Positions 27,655 through 36,218 of a stretch of DNA of 64,000 nucleotides are shown in pieces. The stretch is from Hyphomicrobiaceae bacterium (GTDB taxonomy: Bacteria; Pseudomonadota; Alphaproteobacteria; Rhizobiales; Xanthobacteraceae): contig CANJBX010000004.1 in assembly GCA_947472885.1 (NCBI GenBank), positions 24,661 through 88,660 on the forward strand. Reading direction: 5' to 3'. The stretch's first letter is position 1; each line of letters starts with the position of its first letter. A program made the translations under genes and the position numbers. Under the pieces are notes generated by a model. It was not told where the DNA came from and did not search any database. It saw only the letters and a program-made list of their open reading frames with translations.

Positions 27655-28062
27655 ATGGACGCCAGGATATTTCCGGTGACGCATACCGATGCCGAGTGGC
27701 GCAAGCTGCTGACGCCCGAACAATATGACGTGATGCGCGGCCATGGCACCGAGCGGCCGGGAAGCTGCGCGCTCAACTACGAAAAGCGTTCGGGTACCTT
27801 CACCTGCGCCGGTTGCGGGCAAAAGCTGTTCGTCTCCGGCACGAAGTTCGAAAGCGGCACCGGCTGGCCGAGCTTCAACGATCCCGAAGCCGGATCGGTC
27901 GAAACCACCACCGACAACACCCACGGCATGGTCCGCACGGAAGTGCACTGCGGCCGTTGCGGTAGCCACCTTGGCCACGTCTTCGACGACGGCCCGCCGC
28001 CGACCCACCTGCGCTATTGCATCAACGGCGTGGCGATGAACTTCGAGCCGGAGAAGAAGTAG
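27655..28062 (+). CDS. msrB: Peptide-methionine (R)-S-oxide reductase
   Basis: Reduces the R epimer of methionine sulfoxide in proteins. The 135-residue protein has the two zinc CxxC pairs (FTCAGCGQ and HCGRCGSH), the substrate-binding SGTGWPSFND segment and the catalytic Cys122 in RYCINGVAM; the resolving cysteine candidate is in PGSCALNYEK. The start is the ATG of MDARIFPVTHT, behind an AGGAGG site; the reading frame is open for 34 more codons upstream but those are not conserved. No msrA next to it. No signal peptide, so cytoplasmic. Confidence 0.95.
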   Translation: MDARIFPVTHTDAEWRKLLTPEQYDVMRGHGTERPGSCALNYEKRSGTFTCAGCGQKLFVSGTKFESGTGWPSFNDPEAGSVETTTDNTHGMVRTEVHCGRCGSHLGHVFDDGPPPTHLRYCINGVAMNFEPEKK

Positions 28063-28360
28063 GGCGGCTCGCATCACGGCTGCGCGATTTACCGATCGTT
28101 GACGGTGTCTGTTAACGTCGGCGGTATCATTTTAAACTAAATCCAGCGCACCGGATGTGATGTGGCTGTCTGCCGGTACGGACTTCCCGGCTCGTCCAGA
28201 ACGGACGGGCTGGCCGTCCTTCCCCTGGACATCGCGATACATTCGAATTTGCGAATTTGCTGTGCTGCGGCATGCTGGCCTGTGGTTTTCAGCAAATCGT
28301 GATGGGAGGAAGCCCCGTGGCCGGGTTAAATCCCGTGGTCACACATGGGGGAGACGATTC

Positions 28361-28765
28361 ATGGAAACCGCACTGTCACGCTATACGCCGACGATCCTGA
28401 GCCTGCTGCGCATCGCCGTTGCGCTGCTGTTTATGGCGCACGGCACCGGCATGCTGTTTGCATTCCCGTCGGCTAATCCGGCGGCTGCGGTCGCGCCTGC
28501 CATGTTCTCGATGTACTGGTTCGCTGCCTGGATCGAGGTCATCGGCGGCATTTTGATGATCCTCGGCCTGTTCACGCGGCCGGTCGCCTTCATCCTGTCG
28601 GGCGAAATGGCCTTCGCTTATTTCATCGGCCACTCGCCGCGCAACTTCTACCCGCTGCTCAATGGCGGCGACGCCGCGGCGCTCTATTGCTTCATCTTCT
28701 TCTACTTCGCGGCCGCAGGCGCAGGCCCGCTCAGCCTCGACGCGACGATGCGCAACAAGGGTTGA
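28361..28765 (+). CDS. DoxX-family membrane protein
   Basis: A 134-residue, four-helix DoxX protein, distinct from the one at 23.8 kb: LLRIAVALLFMAHGTGMLFAF, FAAWIEVIGGILMILGLFTRP, FILSGEMAFAYFIGHSP and a last helix YCFIFFYFAAAG. The HG, GL.TRP and EMA(F/Y)AYF motifs are typical of the YphA/DoxX subgroup. The start is the ATG following GGGGGAG; about 68 further in-frame codons upstream do not look like protein. Preceded by a 298-base non-coding stretch. Confidence 0.84.
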   Translation: METALSRYTPTILSLLRIAVALLFMAHGTGMLFAFPSANPAAAVAPAMFSMYWFAAWIEVIGGILMILGLFTRPVAFILSGEMAFAYFIGHSPRNFYPLLNGGDAAALYCFIFFYFAAAGAGPLSLDATMRNKG

Positions 28766-28847
28766 TCCGGAAATCGGGTCAAACCCTGCTTTGTCAGCTT
28801 CCGCCGCGTCGGCCTAGAATGCCGGGCCGACCGGCGGAGCATGACCA

Positions 28848-29156
28848 ATGGCCGAAAAAACTGTCGTCAAGCCGCGCACCGGGACCAAGACCGAGGTCGC
28901 GCGTCCGCCGCTCTACAAGGTGATCCTGCTCAACGACGACTATACGCCGCGCGAATTCGTCGTGATGGTGCTCAAGGCCGTGTTCCGCATGGGCGAGGAG
29001 AAGGCCGCTGCCGTGATGCTGACCGCGCATCGCCGCGGCGCCTGCGTGATCGCGGTCTATACCCGCGACGTCGCCGAGACCAAGGCCAAGGAAGCCACCG
29101 AACTCGGCAAGCGCAACGGCTTCCCGCTGTTCTTCATGACCGAGCCGGAAACGTGA
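28848..29156 (+). CDS. clpS: ATP-dependent Clp protease adaptor ClpS
   Basis: Delivers N-degron substrates to ClpAP. The 102-residue protein has the conserved core YKVILLNDDYTPREFVV, with the Asn-Asp pair that binds the substrate N-terminus, and the helix-strand block AHRRGACVIAVYTRDVAETK. The first 20 residues are basic and variable, as in the family. clpA is normally the next gene in many proteobacteria but is absent here; a cupin gene follows instead. The leucyl/phenylalanyl transferase that makes N-degrons (aat) is about 11 kb downstream. Confidence 0.95.
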   Translation: MAEKTVVKPRTGTKTEVARPPLYKVILLNDDYTPREFVVMVLKAVFRMGEEKAAAVMLTAHRRGACVIAVYTRDVAETKAKEATELGKRNGFPLFFMTEPET

Positions 29157-29284
29157 CACGAAGCCGGAAAGGTCCCGCGGGTGTGTGACATGCGCCATGG
29201 GCGAGGGCGTATTTTGTTGCGGATATCGAACGCCGCGGCGAGTATGTGAAGATTGCCGTAGCTGACCTGCAGGGCTGAAGTCTC

Positions 29285-29803
29285 ATGCCGCATGACCACG
29301 ATCATTCGCACGATCCCGCGCATTCCCATTCGCACGACGATCACTCCCATGACGCGCGCTGGAAACACGACGGCGTGCGCGTGATCCCGGCGGGTTCGCT
29401 CGATACCAACACCGCTTCGACGCCGGGCATGGACCGCGCCGCCGCGATCAACGCCGCGCGTGTCGGCGCACAGAAGATCTGGGCCGGCACGGTGACGATC
29501 CACGCCAGGGCCAAGACCGGCGCGCACCACCATGGTGCGCTCGAGAGCGTCATCTATGTGATCCGCGGGCGGGCGCGCATGCGCTGGGGCGACAACCTCG
29601 AATTCGTCGCCGAGGCGGGGCCGGGCGATTTCATCTACGTGCCGCCCTATGTGCCGCATCAGGAAATCAACGCCAGCGAGGACGAGGCGCTCGAATGCGT
29701 GCTGGTGCGCTCGGACAACGAGGCGGTGGTGGTCAACCTCGACATCGCGCCCGTCGAGAAGCCCGAAGCCGTGAAGTGGATCGACCCGATCCACAAGAGT
29801 TGA
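29285..29803 (+). CDS. Cupin protein with His-rich N-terminal tail
   Basis: A 172-residue single-domain cupin. Cupin motif 1 is GAHHHGALESVIYVIRG and motif 2 is PGDFIYVPPYVPHQEINA, giving three to four metal-ligand histidines and one Glu. The first 25 residues are a run of His and Asp (PHDHDHSHDPAHSHSHDD), an obvious metal-binding tail seen also in metal-delivery GTPases and zinc transporters. Catalytic activity is unknown; a metal-dependent isomerase or oxygenase role or metal storage is possible. It follows clpS by 128 bases on the same strand. Confidence 0.8.
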   Translation: MPHDHDHSHDPAHSHSHDDHSHDARWKHDGVRVIPAGSLDTNTASTPGMDRAAAINAARVGAQKIWAGTVTIHARAKTGAHHHGALESVIYVIRGRARMRWGDNLEFVAEAGPGDFIYVPPYVPHQEINASEDEALECVLVRSDNEAVVVNLDIAPVEKPEAVKWIDPIHKS

Positions 29804-29901
29804 AGCGCAGACTCCCTGCGTTCCCACAATGACTCTGCTTTGTTCGCAAAAGAACGAATCGGAATCGCTCAAATCGCCTGTGTGCATCGCTTAACAAGAG
29901 A

Positions 29902-30577
29902 TTACGGTGCGGCGAACTTCACACCCGTCTTCGCGAATGCTGCGCGTGCCTGCGGCGTACCAAGAAACGCCAGCAGCTTGCGCGCGGCAGCTTCGTTCGG
30001 CGTGCCCATCACCATCGCCGCCGCATAGGGCAGCGCGATCTGGATTTCATCGGGCACATCGCCGGTCCATCGCACGCCTTGTCCCGCGCGGATTTCGGTT
30101 TCGGGACCGAACCCGAGCGCGTTGTCGCCGCGTGCGGCGAGATGGATATTGAGCTTGGTCGAAGTATCGAAGCGCAGGAGTTTTGGCGCGATGGCGTCAC
30201 GCAGGCCCAGTTGCGCGATGACGCCCACGAGATGCTCGCCGGTCGGTGCGTGGGTCAGCAGCACGGCACCGGCGGCGACCAGCGCCGCGCGCAACGCATC
30301 CATGGTTGAAATATCCGGCACGCTGGCGCTTTCGCGCACCACGCCGCCGATGCCGACCGCGCCCAGCGCAACAGAATCGCTGAGTAGATTTTTCGCCGCC
30401 AGCGCCGCGATCATATCGGCAGGCAGCAGCACCACGTCGGCTTTTGCTTCGCCACGCAGCAGCGCATCACGGAATATTGTGGCCGTGGTCGGTCGCGACG
30501 TCGATTGGCGTGCCGGTCACTTGCGCGGCACACGCGCGCATGCCGTGGAGGGTGGAACCGGCGGAGAGGATGAGCAT
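29902..30577 (-). pseudogene. Frameshifted substrate-binding (ModA/PBP2-like) protein gene
   Basis: From the ATG at 30577 the frame reads MLILSAGSTLHGMRACAAQV and onward to DVATDHGHNI, then meets a TGA at 30467-30469. Shifting by one base at 30470-30472 (one extra G on the plus strand) restores a continuous protein, RDALLRGEAKADVVLLPADM, running to the stop at 29902. The reconstructed 224-residue product resembles periplasmic binding protein type 2 domains of the molybdate-binding kind, but has no signal peptide. Either a recent pseudogene or a base-calling error; both halves keep good codon usage, so any inactivation is recent. Confidence 0.7.
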
Positions 30578-30598
30578 GGCTCCTGGCTGGCGCTGTAA

Positions 30599-30669
30599 GG
30601 CGCAATAGCGAAGCGTATTGCGCCGCTTCGTTGCTCTTAAAATGGTGGATTACGCTTCGCTAATCCACC
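30599..30669. repeat. pair of REP-like palindromes
   Basis: Two 26-bp palindromes sit 19 bases apart. The first is GGCGCAATA, loop GCGAAGCG, TATTGCGCC (30599-30624). The second is GGTGGATTA, loop CGCTTCGC, TAATCCACC (30644-30669). The loops are complementary to each other, and the 3' element ends six bases before the toxin stop codon. Such paired elements are dispersed REP/BIME-type repeats. Confidence 0.85.
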
Positions 30670-30675
30670 CTACGG

Positions 30676-30930
30676 CTATTTTATCTTTGCGTCGTAATCG
30701 GCGTGTGAGCCGATCCAGAACCACAGCATGCCGCCGTCGGTTTCAACCGCCAGCGCGCGATAGCGGATGCCGACGCGGACGGACCAGAAGCGCCCGACTT
30801 TCTTGAAATGCAGGGAAGGGTGCTGCGGATCGCTTTTGAGCAGCGCAAAATTCTTGTCGGCCAATGCGCGGATGGGGTCGGGAAGGCGTTGATAGGCAGC
30901 CCAGAAATCAGGACTGGCAAAATGCCTCAT
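30676..30930 (-). CDS. Type II toxin, RelE/ParE-like
   Basis: An 84-residue toxin of the RelE/ParE fold. It has FWAAYQRLPDPIRALADKNFALLK as the helical N-terminus and the beta-sheet core FKKVGRFWSVRVGIRYRALAVE, with the basic and aromatic residues in the expected places, and closes with FWIGSHADYDAKIK, where the H-x-x-YD pattern is characteristic. Whether it cleaves mRNA on the ribosome or poisons gyrase is not determined. Its ATG overlaps the antitoxin stop (ATGA), giving translational coupling. Two REP-like palindromes follow. Confidence 0.85.
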   Translation of the reverse strand: MRHFASPDFWAAYQRLPDPIRALADKNFALLKSDPQHPSLHFKKVGRFWSVRVGIRYRALAVETDGGMLWFWIGSHADYDAKIK

Positions 30931-31127
30931 AGCTCGCGGGCGCGTCCGGCTCTGTGGTCGGCCAGCGCGTGATCGGCCAATGCGTCGAGCTTGCCGCCGG
31001 CAGCATCGCGCTCAATCTTGCGGTCGAAGCGGTCTGCGTCAAACGCATCGAACCACGTCCGGAACCGCGCAAACTCGGCGGCCGGCAAACTCTCGATGGC
31101 TTTCTCAATGTCTTCGACGGTGCTCAT
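30927..31127 (-). CDS. Type II antitoxin
   Basis: A 66-residue acidic protein: MSTVEDIEKAIESLPAAEF, WFDAFDADRFDRKIERDAA, then GKLDALADHALADHRAG, the C-terminal pattern that recurs in antitoxins neutralising RelE/ParE toxins. A DNA-binding fold cannot be seen with certainty at this size. The start is the ATG giving MSTVEDIEK; the longer frame adds nine codons from a non-conserved region. It overlaps the toxin gene by four bases. The promoter lies in 31128-31254, near the AT-rich ATAATTCTTTCTAGCAATTAA segment. Confidence 0.82.
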   Translation of the reverse strand: MSTVEDIEKAIESLPAAEFARFRTWFDAFDADRFDRKIERDAAGGKLDALADHALADHRAGRAREL

Positions 31128-31254
31128 GGGGGAAATATAACGGGAAAGCGGCAAATTGCGAAAGGCCCTAAGGTAGCGGAGCCCATGCTGCGGAATTACG
31201 CCCGAAATGGTGGATCAATAATTCTTTCTAGCAATTAAGCCGGGCCTTGCAAAC

Positions 31255-31309
31255 GTCCATATTGGACACTATGATGTCCAAAGTGGACGTCGTGATGTCC
31301 TTTTGAGGA
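31255..31309 (+). promoter_or_regulatory. three-unit operator array with 21-bp period upstream of the ParA gene
   Basis: GTCCATATTGGAC (31255-31267) and GTCCAAAGTGGAC (31276-31288) are perfect GTCCA-N3-TGGAC palindromes exactly 21 bp apart. A third, degenerate unit, GTCCTTTTGAGGA, starts at 31297, again 21 bp on, and overlaps the AGGAGG ribosome-binding site. Two helical turns between units put all sites on one face of the helix, as in cooperative repressor operators. Confidence 0.75.
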
Positions 31310-31310
31310 G

Positions 31311-32360
31311 GTGGTCCGTAAGCTATGGGAGAGATGTCTTGGAAAAAAATATGCTTTTTGGAACAACAAAGGCGGCACTGGCAAAACTAGCTTAGCGTTT
31401 CAAGCCATCACGCTTTACGCGCAGAAAAATCCAAAGAAACGCATACTTGCTGTCGATGTTTGTCCGCAGGCCAATTTGTCTGAGTTGCTGCTCGGTGGAT
31501 TGAACAACAAGGGCAGTGATAAACTTCTTGCGCAGCAGGGACTTGTTCCGCGGTGTAGCATAGGTGGCTATTTTCAACTTCGATTGCCATCGCCCTATGT
31601 CGCACCAGCATTTAATTCTTCCGACTTCATTACCAAGCCAAACGCCTCGAACAAAAGTATCCCCGCGAACATTGACTTAGTGTGTGGTGATCGGTTGTTG
31701 GAACTCCAAGCAAACGCGGTGAATACGTTGGCAAACAACCAGATTCCAGGGTCAAATCCTTGGATATCTGTCGTTGATTGGCTTGCTTACTTTTTGGAAA
31801 AGATTGAAGACGACTACGATACCGTTTTTATGGACTGTAATCCGAGTTTTTCACTTTATACGCAGATCGCGCTTGCCGCGTGCGATCGCATTGTATTGCC
31901 CGTTATGGCGGATGACTCGTCACGCCGGGCAATTCAAAATGCCTTCTCTTTGGTCTACGGACTTAAACTTCCTTCAGAAATATACGCCGCGTATGCGTTT
32001 GCTACCAAGCTGAAGGCTGCAGGACGATCACTTCCCAAAGTTCATCTGATTGTGAAAAACCGTCTCACGCAATACATGGGCGCGGCGTCAGCGTATGCTG
32101 CGGTGTTGGATGCCATCGAGAAGGACGTCGGCAAACTCCTGAAGTCAAATCCAGAAATCTTCAACTTTAAGAATATTAACAAGGGATTTGTTGAGATCCG
32201 CGATTTTCAGACGACTGGTTTTGTTGCATTTGCAAAGGGGCTTCCGTTTTCGCAAGTACAAGTCGGGAAGCAAACCATCAACGGGCACAGGGTTCAGGTT
32301 AAAAAAGAATATTTGGTCAACGCCAATGCCGCCATGGACGGTCTGGTGGCCTCTCTATAA
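31311..32360 (+). CDS. Orphan ParA-like (MinD/SIMIBI) ATPase
   Basis: A ParA-family ATPase of about 340 residues with the deviant Walker A WNNKGGTGKTSLAFQA, then ILAVDVCPQANLSELLLGG (switch I Asp with CPQAN) and YDTVFMDCNPSFSLYTQIAL (Walker B-like). Members move cargo or DNA; no ParB is next to it. G+C is about 48-52% where I counted, far below neighbours, indicating transfer. The start is doubtful: GTG 31311 is the only initiator in this frame but overlaps the AGGAGG site. ATG 31325 and 31334 (MGEMSWKK) are better placed but read out of frame unless one A of the A7 run at 31343-31349 is skipped. A repressor array precedes it. Confidence 0.75.
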   Translation: MVRKLWERCLGKKYAFWNNKGGTGKTSLAFQAITLYAQKNPKKRILAVDVCPQANLSELLLGGLNNKGSDKLLAQQGLVPRCSIGGYFQLRLPSPYVAPAFNSSDFITKPNASNKSIPANIDLVCGDRLLELQANAVNTLANNQIPGSNPWISVVDWLAYFLEKIEDDYDTVFMDCNPSFSLYTQIALAACDRIVLPVMADDSSRRAIQNAFSLVYGLKLPSEIYAAYAFATKLKAAGRSLPKVHLIVKNRLTQYMGAASAYAAVLDAIEKDVGKLLKSNPEIFNFKNINKGFVEIRDFQTTGFVAFAKGLPFSQVQVGKQTINGHRVQVKKEYLVNANAAMDGLVASL

Positions 32361-32384
32361 AAAGCTGCCACTAGCTCACACTAT

Positions 32385-32424
32385 TTGCCAGCGGATGCAG
32401 ATCAAGCCATGCGTCCGCTGGCAA
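32385..32424. terminator. hairpin between convergent ParA and nrdJ genes
   Basis: TTGCCAGCGGATGC and GCGTCCGCTGGCAA form a 14-bp stem with one G-T pair and a 12-base loop, located between the two converging genes. No strong U-run, so efficiency is uncertain. Confidence 0.55.
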
Positions 32425-32441
32425 TTGCTAGTCTCCGCGCG

Positions 32442-35400
32442 TTACGAACACCCGCTCGTCCCGCCGCACGTATCGCACTTCATGCACGTGCCGTTCCTGA
32501 CCAAAGTAAAGTTCCCGCACTCGCCGCACATCTCGCCTTCATAGCCGCGCGCTTTCGCTTCGGCGCGGCGTTCGGTGGCGAGCGCCTTGGCTTCCACTTT
32601 GGCGTCGGTCTTGGCGTTATCACGCGCCTCGGTCTTCTGCCAGGCGAGGTTCTCCAGCGCCTGCGCGGGGGAGAGCTTCACTTCCGGCTCGCTCTTGAGC
32701 GCGGTCGCAGCGCCCGAAGCAATCGCCGTCACGTTGCCCGTTGAGCGCGCGTCGGTGACGTCGCTGCCGCCCGAAGACGAAGCGCCGCCCTTCATCACCG
32801 TCAGCTTGTCCGCGCGCGAGCGCGTCAGGCCCTTGGACACGAAGTGCGAAGCGCCTTGCGTCTGCTTGCCTTCTTCCACGCCCTTGCCGAGCGCGTCGAA
32901 GCCGGTCTCGCTCGGATCGACATGGGCGAGGTCGTAACGCTCGTTGTACGACACCGCGAGTTCGCGGAACACGTAGTCGAGGATCGAGGTGGCGTACTTG
33001 ATCGCCTCGTTGCCCTGCACCGGGCCTGACGGCTCGAACCGCGTGAACGTGAAGGCATCGACGTATTCGTCAAGTGGCACGCCGTATTGCAGGCCGAGCG
33101 ACACCGCGATGGCGAAATTGTTGAGGAGCGAGCGGAGCGCCGCGCCTTCCTTGTGCATGTCGATGAAGATTTCACCGAGACGTCCGTCGTCGTATTCGCC
33201 GGTGCGCAGATAAACCTTGTGCCCGCCGACGACGGCTTTCTGGGTATAGCCCTTGCGGCGATCGGGCATCTTCTCGCGATCGCGCAGCACAGTGACGCGC
33301 TCGACGATCTTCTCGACGATGCGTTCGGACAGGGCGGCGGCGCGCGCGGCGTTCGGTTTGTCGAGGAGGGCGGAGATCGGAGAATCGGTCATGTCGTCGT
33401 CTTCCTCGTCATTTGCGATGAGTTGGCTTTGCAGCGGTTGTGAAAGTTTCGAGCCGTCGCGGTAGAGCGCGTTGGCCTTGAGGGCGAGCTTCCAGGACAG
33501 CAGGTACGCCGCCTTGCAATCCTCGACGGTGGCGTCGTTCGGCATGTTGATGGTCTTGGAGATCGCGCCGGAGATGAACGGCTGCGCCGCCGCCATCATC
33601 TTGATGTGGCTCTCGACCGAGAGATAGCGCTTGCCGGTGCGGCCGCATGGGTTGGCGCAATCGAACACGGCGTAGTGTTCGGCCTTGAGGTGCGGCGCGC
33701 CTTCGACGGTCATGGCGCCGCAGACGTGGATATTGGCGGCGTCGATCTCGCGCCGGGAGAATCCCATGTGGGCGAGGAGGTCGAAGCTCGGCTGCGCGAT
33801 GACGTCGGCGGGAACCTTGAGCTGGTTCTTGAGGAGGTCTTCGCCGAGCGTCCACTTGTTGAACGCGAACTTGATGTCGAACGCGGTCGGCAATGCCTTC
33901 TCGATCCTGGCGATGGCCTCATCCGTGAAGCCCTTGGCGCGCAGCGTGGTGTGGTTGATGCCCGGCGACTGGCCGAGTGAACCATGGCCGACAGCATAGA
34001 CTTCGATCTCGCCGATGTCGGACTCAGAGTAGCCGAGCGCGCGCAAGGCTTCCGGCACAGCGCGGTTGATGATCTTGAAGTAGCCGCCGCCGGCGAGCTT
34101 CTTGAACTTCACCAGCGCGAAGTCCGGTTCGATGCCGGTGGTGTCGCAATCCATCACCAGGCCGATGGTGCCGGTCGGGGCAACCACGGTCGCCTGCGCG
34201 TTGCGGTAGCCGTGCTTCTCGCCAAGCGCGAGCGCGGAGTCCCACGCCTTTTTGGCGTGATCGGCCAGCGCGACGAAGGCCGGCGTGCCGTTGAGAAGGC
34301 TCTTGTGGTCGAGCGGTACGGGCGGCTGCGAGACCTGCTCATAGCCGGTCTTCTCGCCATAGGCCGCGCGTCGATGGTTGCGCATCACGCGCAGCATCGG
34401 CTCGCGGTTTTTCTTGTAGCCGGAGAACGTGCCGAGCTGCTTGGCCATTTCGGCGGAGGTCGCATAGCTGATGCCGGTCATGATCGCGGAGAGTGCGCCG
34501 CAGATCGCACGGCCCGCGTCGGAGTCGTAGGGAATGCCGGCAGACATCAGGAGGCCGCCGACGTTGGCATAGCCGAGGCCCAGCGTGCGGTACTCGTACG
34601 ACAGTTGCGCGATTTCCTTCGAGGGAAACTGCGCCATCATCACCGAGATTTCGAGCACGACGGTCCACAGACGAACCGTATGTTCGTAGCCGGTGATGTC
34701 GAACGCGCCGGTCTTGGGATCGCGGAACGAGAGCAGGTTCGCCGAGGCGAGGTTGCACGCCGTGTCGTCCAAAAACATATATTCCGAACACGGGTTCGAG
34801 CCACGGATCGGGCCTGAAGCGGCGCAGGTGTGCCAGTCGTTGACGGTCGTGTGGTATTGCAGGCCCGGATCGGCCGAGGCCCATGCGGCGTGGGCGATCT
34901 TCTCCCACAGGTCGCGCGCCTTCAACGTCTTGGCCACCTTGCCCGGCTTGGTGCGCCAGGTGAGATCCCAGTCGCCGTCGGATTCCACGGCCTTGAGGAA
35001 TTCGTCGTTGACGCGCACCGAGTTGTTCGAGTTCTGGCCCGAGACGGTGAGGTAGGCTTCCGAGTCCCAGTCGGTGTCGTAGATCGGGAATTCGATGTCG
35101 CGATAGCCCTGCTTGGCGAACTGGATGACGCGCTGGATATAATTGTCCGGCACGTAGACGCGGCGCGCGGCCTTGATCTCGCGGCGCAGGACCGGGTTCT
35201 TCTCCGGGTCGAAGCAGTCGTCGCCGGAGCCTTCGCAGTTCACGCAGGCCTTGAGGACGGCCTTGAGGTGCTTCTGGTTGATCTTCGAGCCGGTGACGAG
35301 TGCCGCCACCTTCTGTTCTTCCAGCACCTTCCAGTCGATATATTTTTCGATATCCGGATGGTCGGCATCGACAATGACCATCTTCGCCGCGCGGCGCGTG

Positions 35401-36218
35401 GTGCCGCCGGATTTGATCGCGCCCGCCGCACGGTCGCCGATCTTGAGGAATGACATCAGGCCCGACGACTTGCCGCCGCCGGCGAGGTGTTCGCCTTCGC
35501 CGCGCAGCCGCGAGAAATTGGAGCCGGTGCCGGAGCCATACTTGAACAGCCGCGCTTCACGCACCCACAGGTCCATGATGCCGCCTTCGTTCACCAGATC
35601 GTCGTTGATCGACTGGATGAAGCAGGCGTGCGGCTGCGGATGTTCGTAAGCCGACTTCGATTTGGTAAGCTTGCCGGTGGCGTGATCGACATAGTGGTGG
35701 CCCTGGCTTGGGCCGTCGATGCCGTAGGCCCAGTGCAGGCCGGTGTTGAACCACTGCGGCGAGTTCGGCGCGACCATCTGCATGGCGAGCATGTAGCGGT
35801 GCTCGTCGAAGAACGCCTGCGCGTCAGCCTCGCTGTCGAAGTAGCCGCCCTTCCAGCCCCAGTAGGTCCAGGTGCCTGCTAATCTGTCGAAAACCTGCTT
35901 GGCCGATGTCTCGCCGACGTTGCGCGACGCTTCCGGGAGCTGCGCGAGGGCTAATTCGTCCGGAATAGACCGCCAGAGCCATGAGGGCACGGTCGATTCT
36001 TCAAACTTCTTGGTGCGGGCGGGGAGGCCGGCCTTGCGGAAATACTTTTGCGCCAGAACGTCCGACGCGACCTGCGAAAATTGCGCCGGGATTTCAACGT
36101 TTTCGGCATGGAACACCACCGAGCCGTCGGGATTGCGAATCTCGCTGGTCGTAAAGCGGAATTCGATTTCCGCGTAGGGTGACTGGCCTTCTGTGGTGTA
36201 GCTGCGTTCGATTCGCAT
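32442..36218 (-). CDS. nrdJ: Vitamin B12-dependent (class II) ribonucleoside-diphosphate reductase
   Basis: Makes deoxyribonucleotides using adenosylcobalamin and works with or without oxygen. The 1258-residue protein shows the NrdJ layout: an N-terminal region ([20 protein letters not shown]), the substrate domain [15 protein letters not shown], the loop [16 protein letters not shown] containing the NxCxE radical-chemistry residues, [10 protein letters not shown], and a C-terminal Cys-rich tail ([23 protein letters not shown], ending GCS) that supplies reducing thiols and likely binds zinc. The start is the ATG after AAGGGGCAG. It is a single gene with a long upstream non-coding stretch. No cobalamin riboswitch core was found before it. 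Confidence 0.96.
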   Translation of the reverse strand: MRIERSYTTEGQSPYAEIEFRFTTSEIRNPDGSVVFHAENVEIPAQFSQVASDVLAQKYFRKAGLPARTKKFEESTVPSWLWRSIPDELALAQLPEASRNVGETSAKQVFDRLAGTWTYWGWKGGYFDSEADAQAFFDEHRYMLAMQMVAPNSPQWFNTGLHWAYGIDGPSQGHHYVDHATGKLTKSKSAYEHPQPHACFIQSINDDLVNEGGIMDLWVREARLFKYGSGTGSNFSRLRGEGEHLAGGGKSSGLMSFLKIGDRAAGAIKSGGTTRRAAKMVIVDADHPDIEKYIDWKVLEEQKVAALVTGSKINQKHLKAVLKACVNCEGSGDDCFDPEKNPVLRREIKAARRVYVPDNYIQRVIQFAKQGYRDIEFPIYDTDWDSEAYLTVSGQNSNNSVRVNDEFLKAVESDGDWDLTWRTKPGKVAKTLKARDLWEKIAHAAWASADPGLQYHTTVNDWHTCAASGPIRGSNPCSEYMFLDDTACNLASANLLSFRDPKTGAFDITGYEHTVRLWTVVLEISVMMAQFPSKEIAQLSYEYRTLGLGYANVGGLLMSAGIPYDSDAGRAICGALSAIMTGISYATSAEMAKQLGTFSGYKKNREPMLRVMRNHRRAAYGEKTGYEQVSQPPVPLDHKSLLNGTPAFVALADHAKKAWDSALALGEKHGYRNAQATVVAPTGTIGLVMDCDTTGIEPDFALVKFKKLAGGGYFKIINRAVPEALRALGYSESDIGEIEVYAVGHGSLGQSPGINHTTLRAKGFTDEAIARIEKALPTAFDIKFAFNKWTLGEDLLKNQLKVPADVIAQPSFDLLAHMGFSRREIDAANIHVCGAMTVEGAPHLKAEHYAVFDCANPCGRTGKRYLSVESHIKMMAAAQPFISGAISKTINMPNDATVEDCKAAYLLSWKLALKANALYRDGSKLSQPLQSQLIANDEEDDDMTDSPISALLDKPNAARAAALSERIVEKIVERVTVLRDREKMPDRRKGYTQKAVVGGHKVYLRTGEYDDGRLGEIFIDMHKEGAALRSLLNNFAIAVSLGLQYGVPLDEYVDAFTFTRFEPSGPVQGNEAIKYATSILDYVFRELAVSYNERYDLAHVDPSETGFDALGKGVEEGKQTQGASHFVSKGLTRSRADKLTVMKGGASSSGGSDVTDARSTGNVTAIASGAATALKSEPEVKLSPAQALENLAWQKTEARDNAKTDAKVEAKALATERRAEAKARGYEGEMCGECGNFTLVRNGTCMKCDTCGGTSGCS

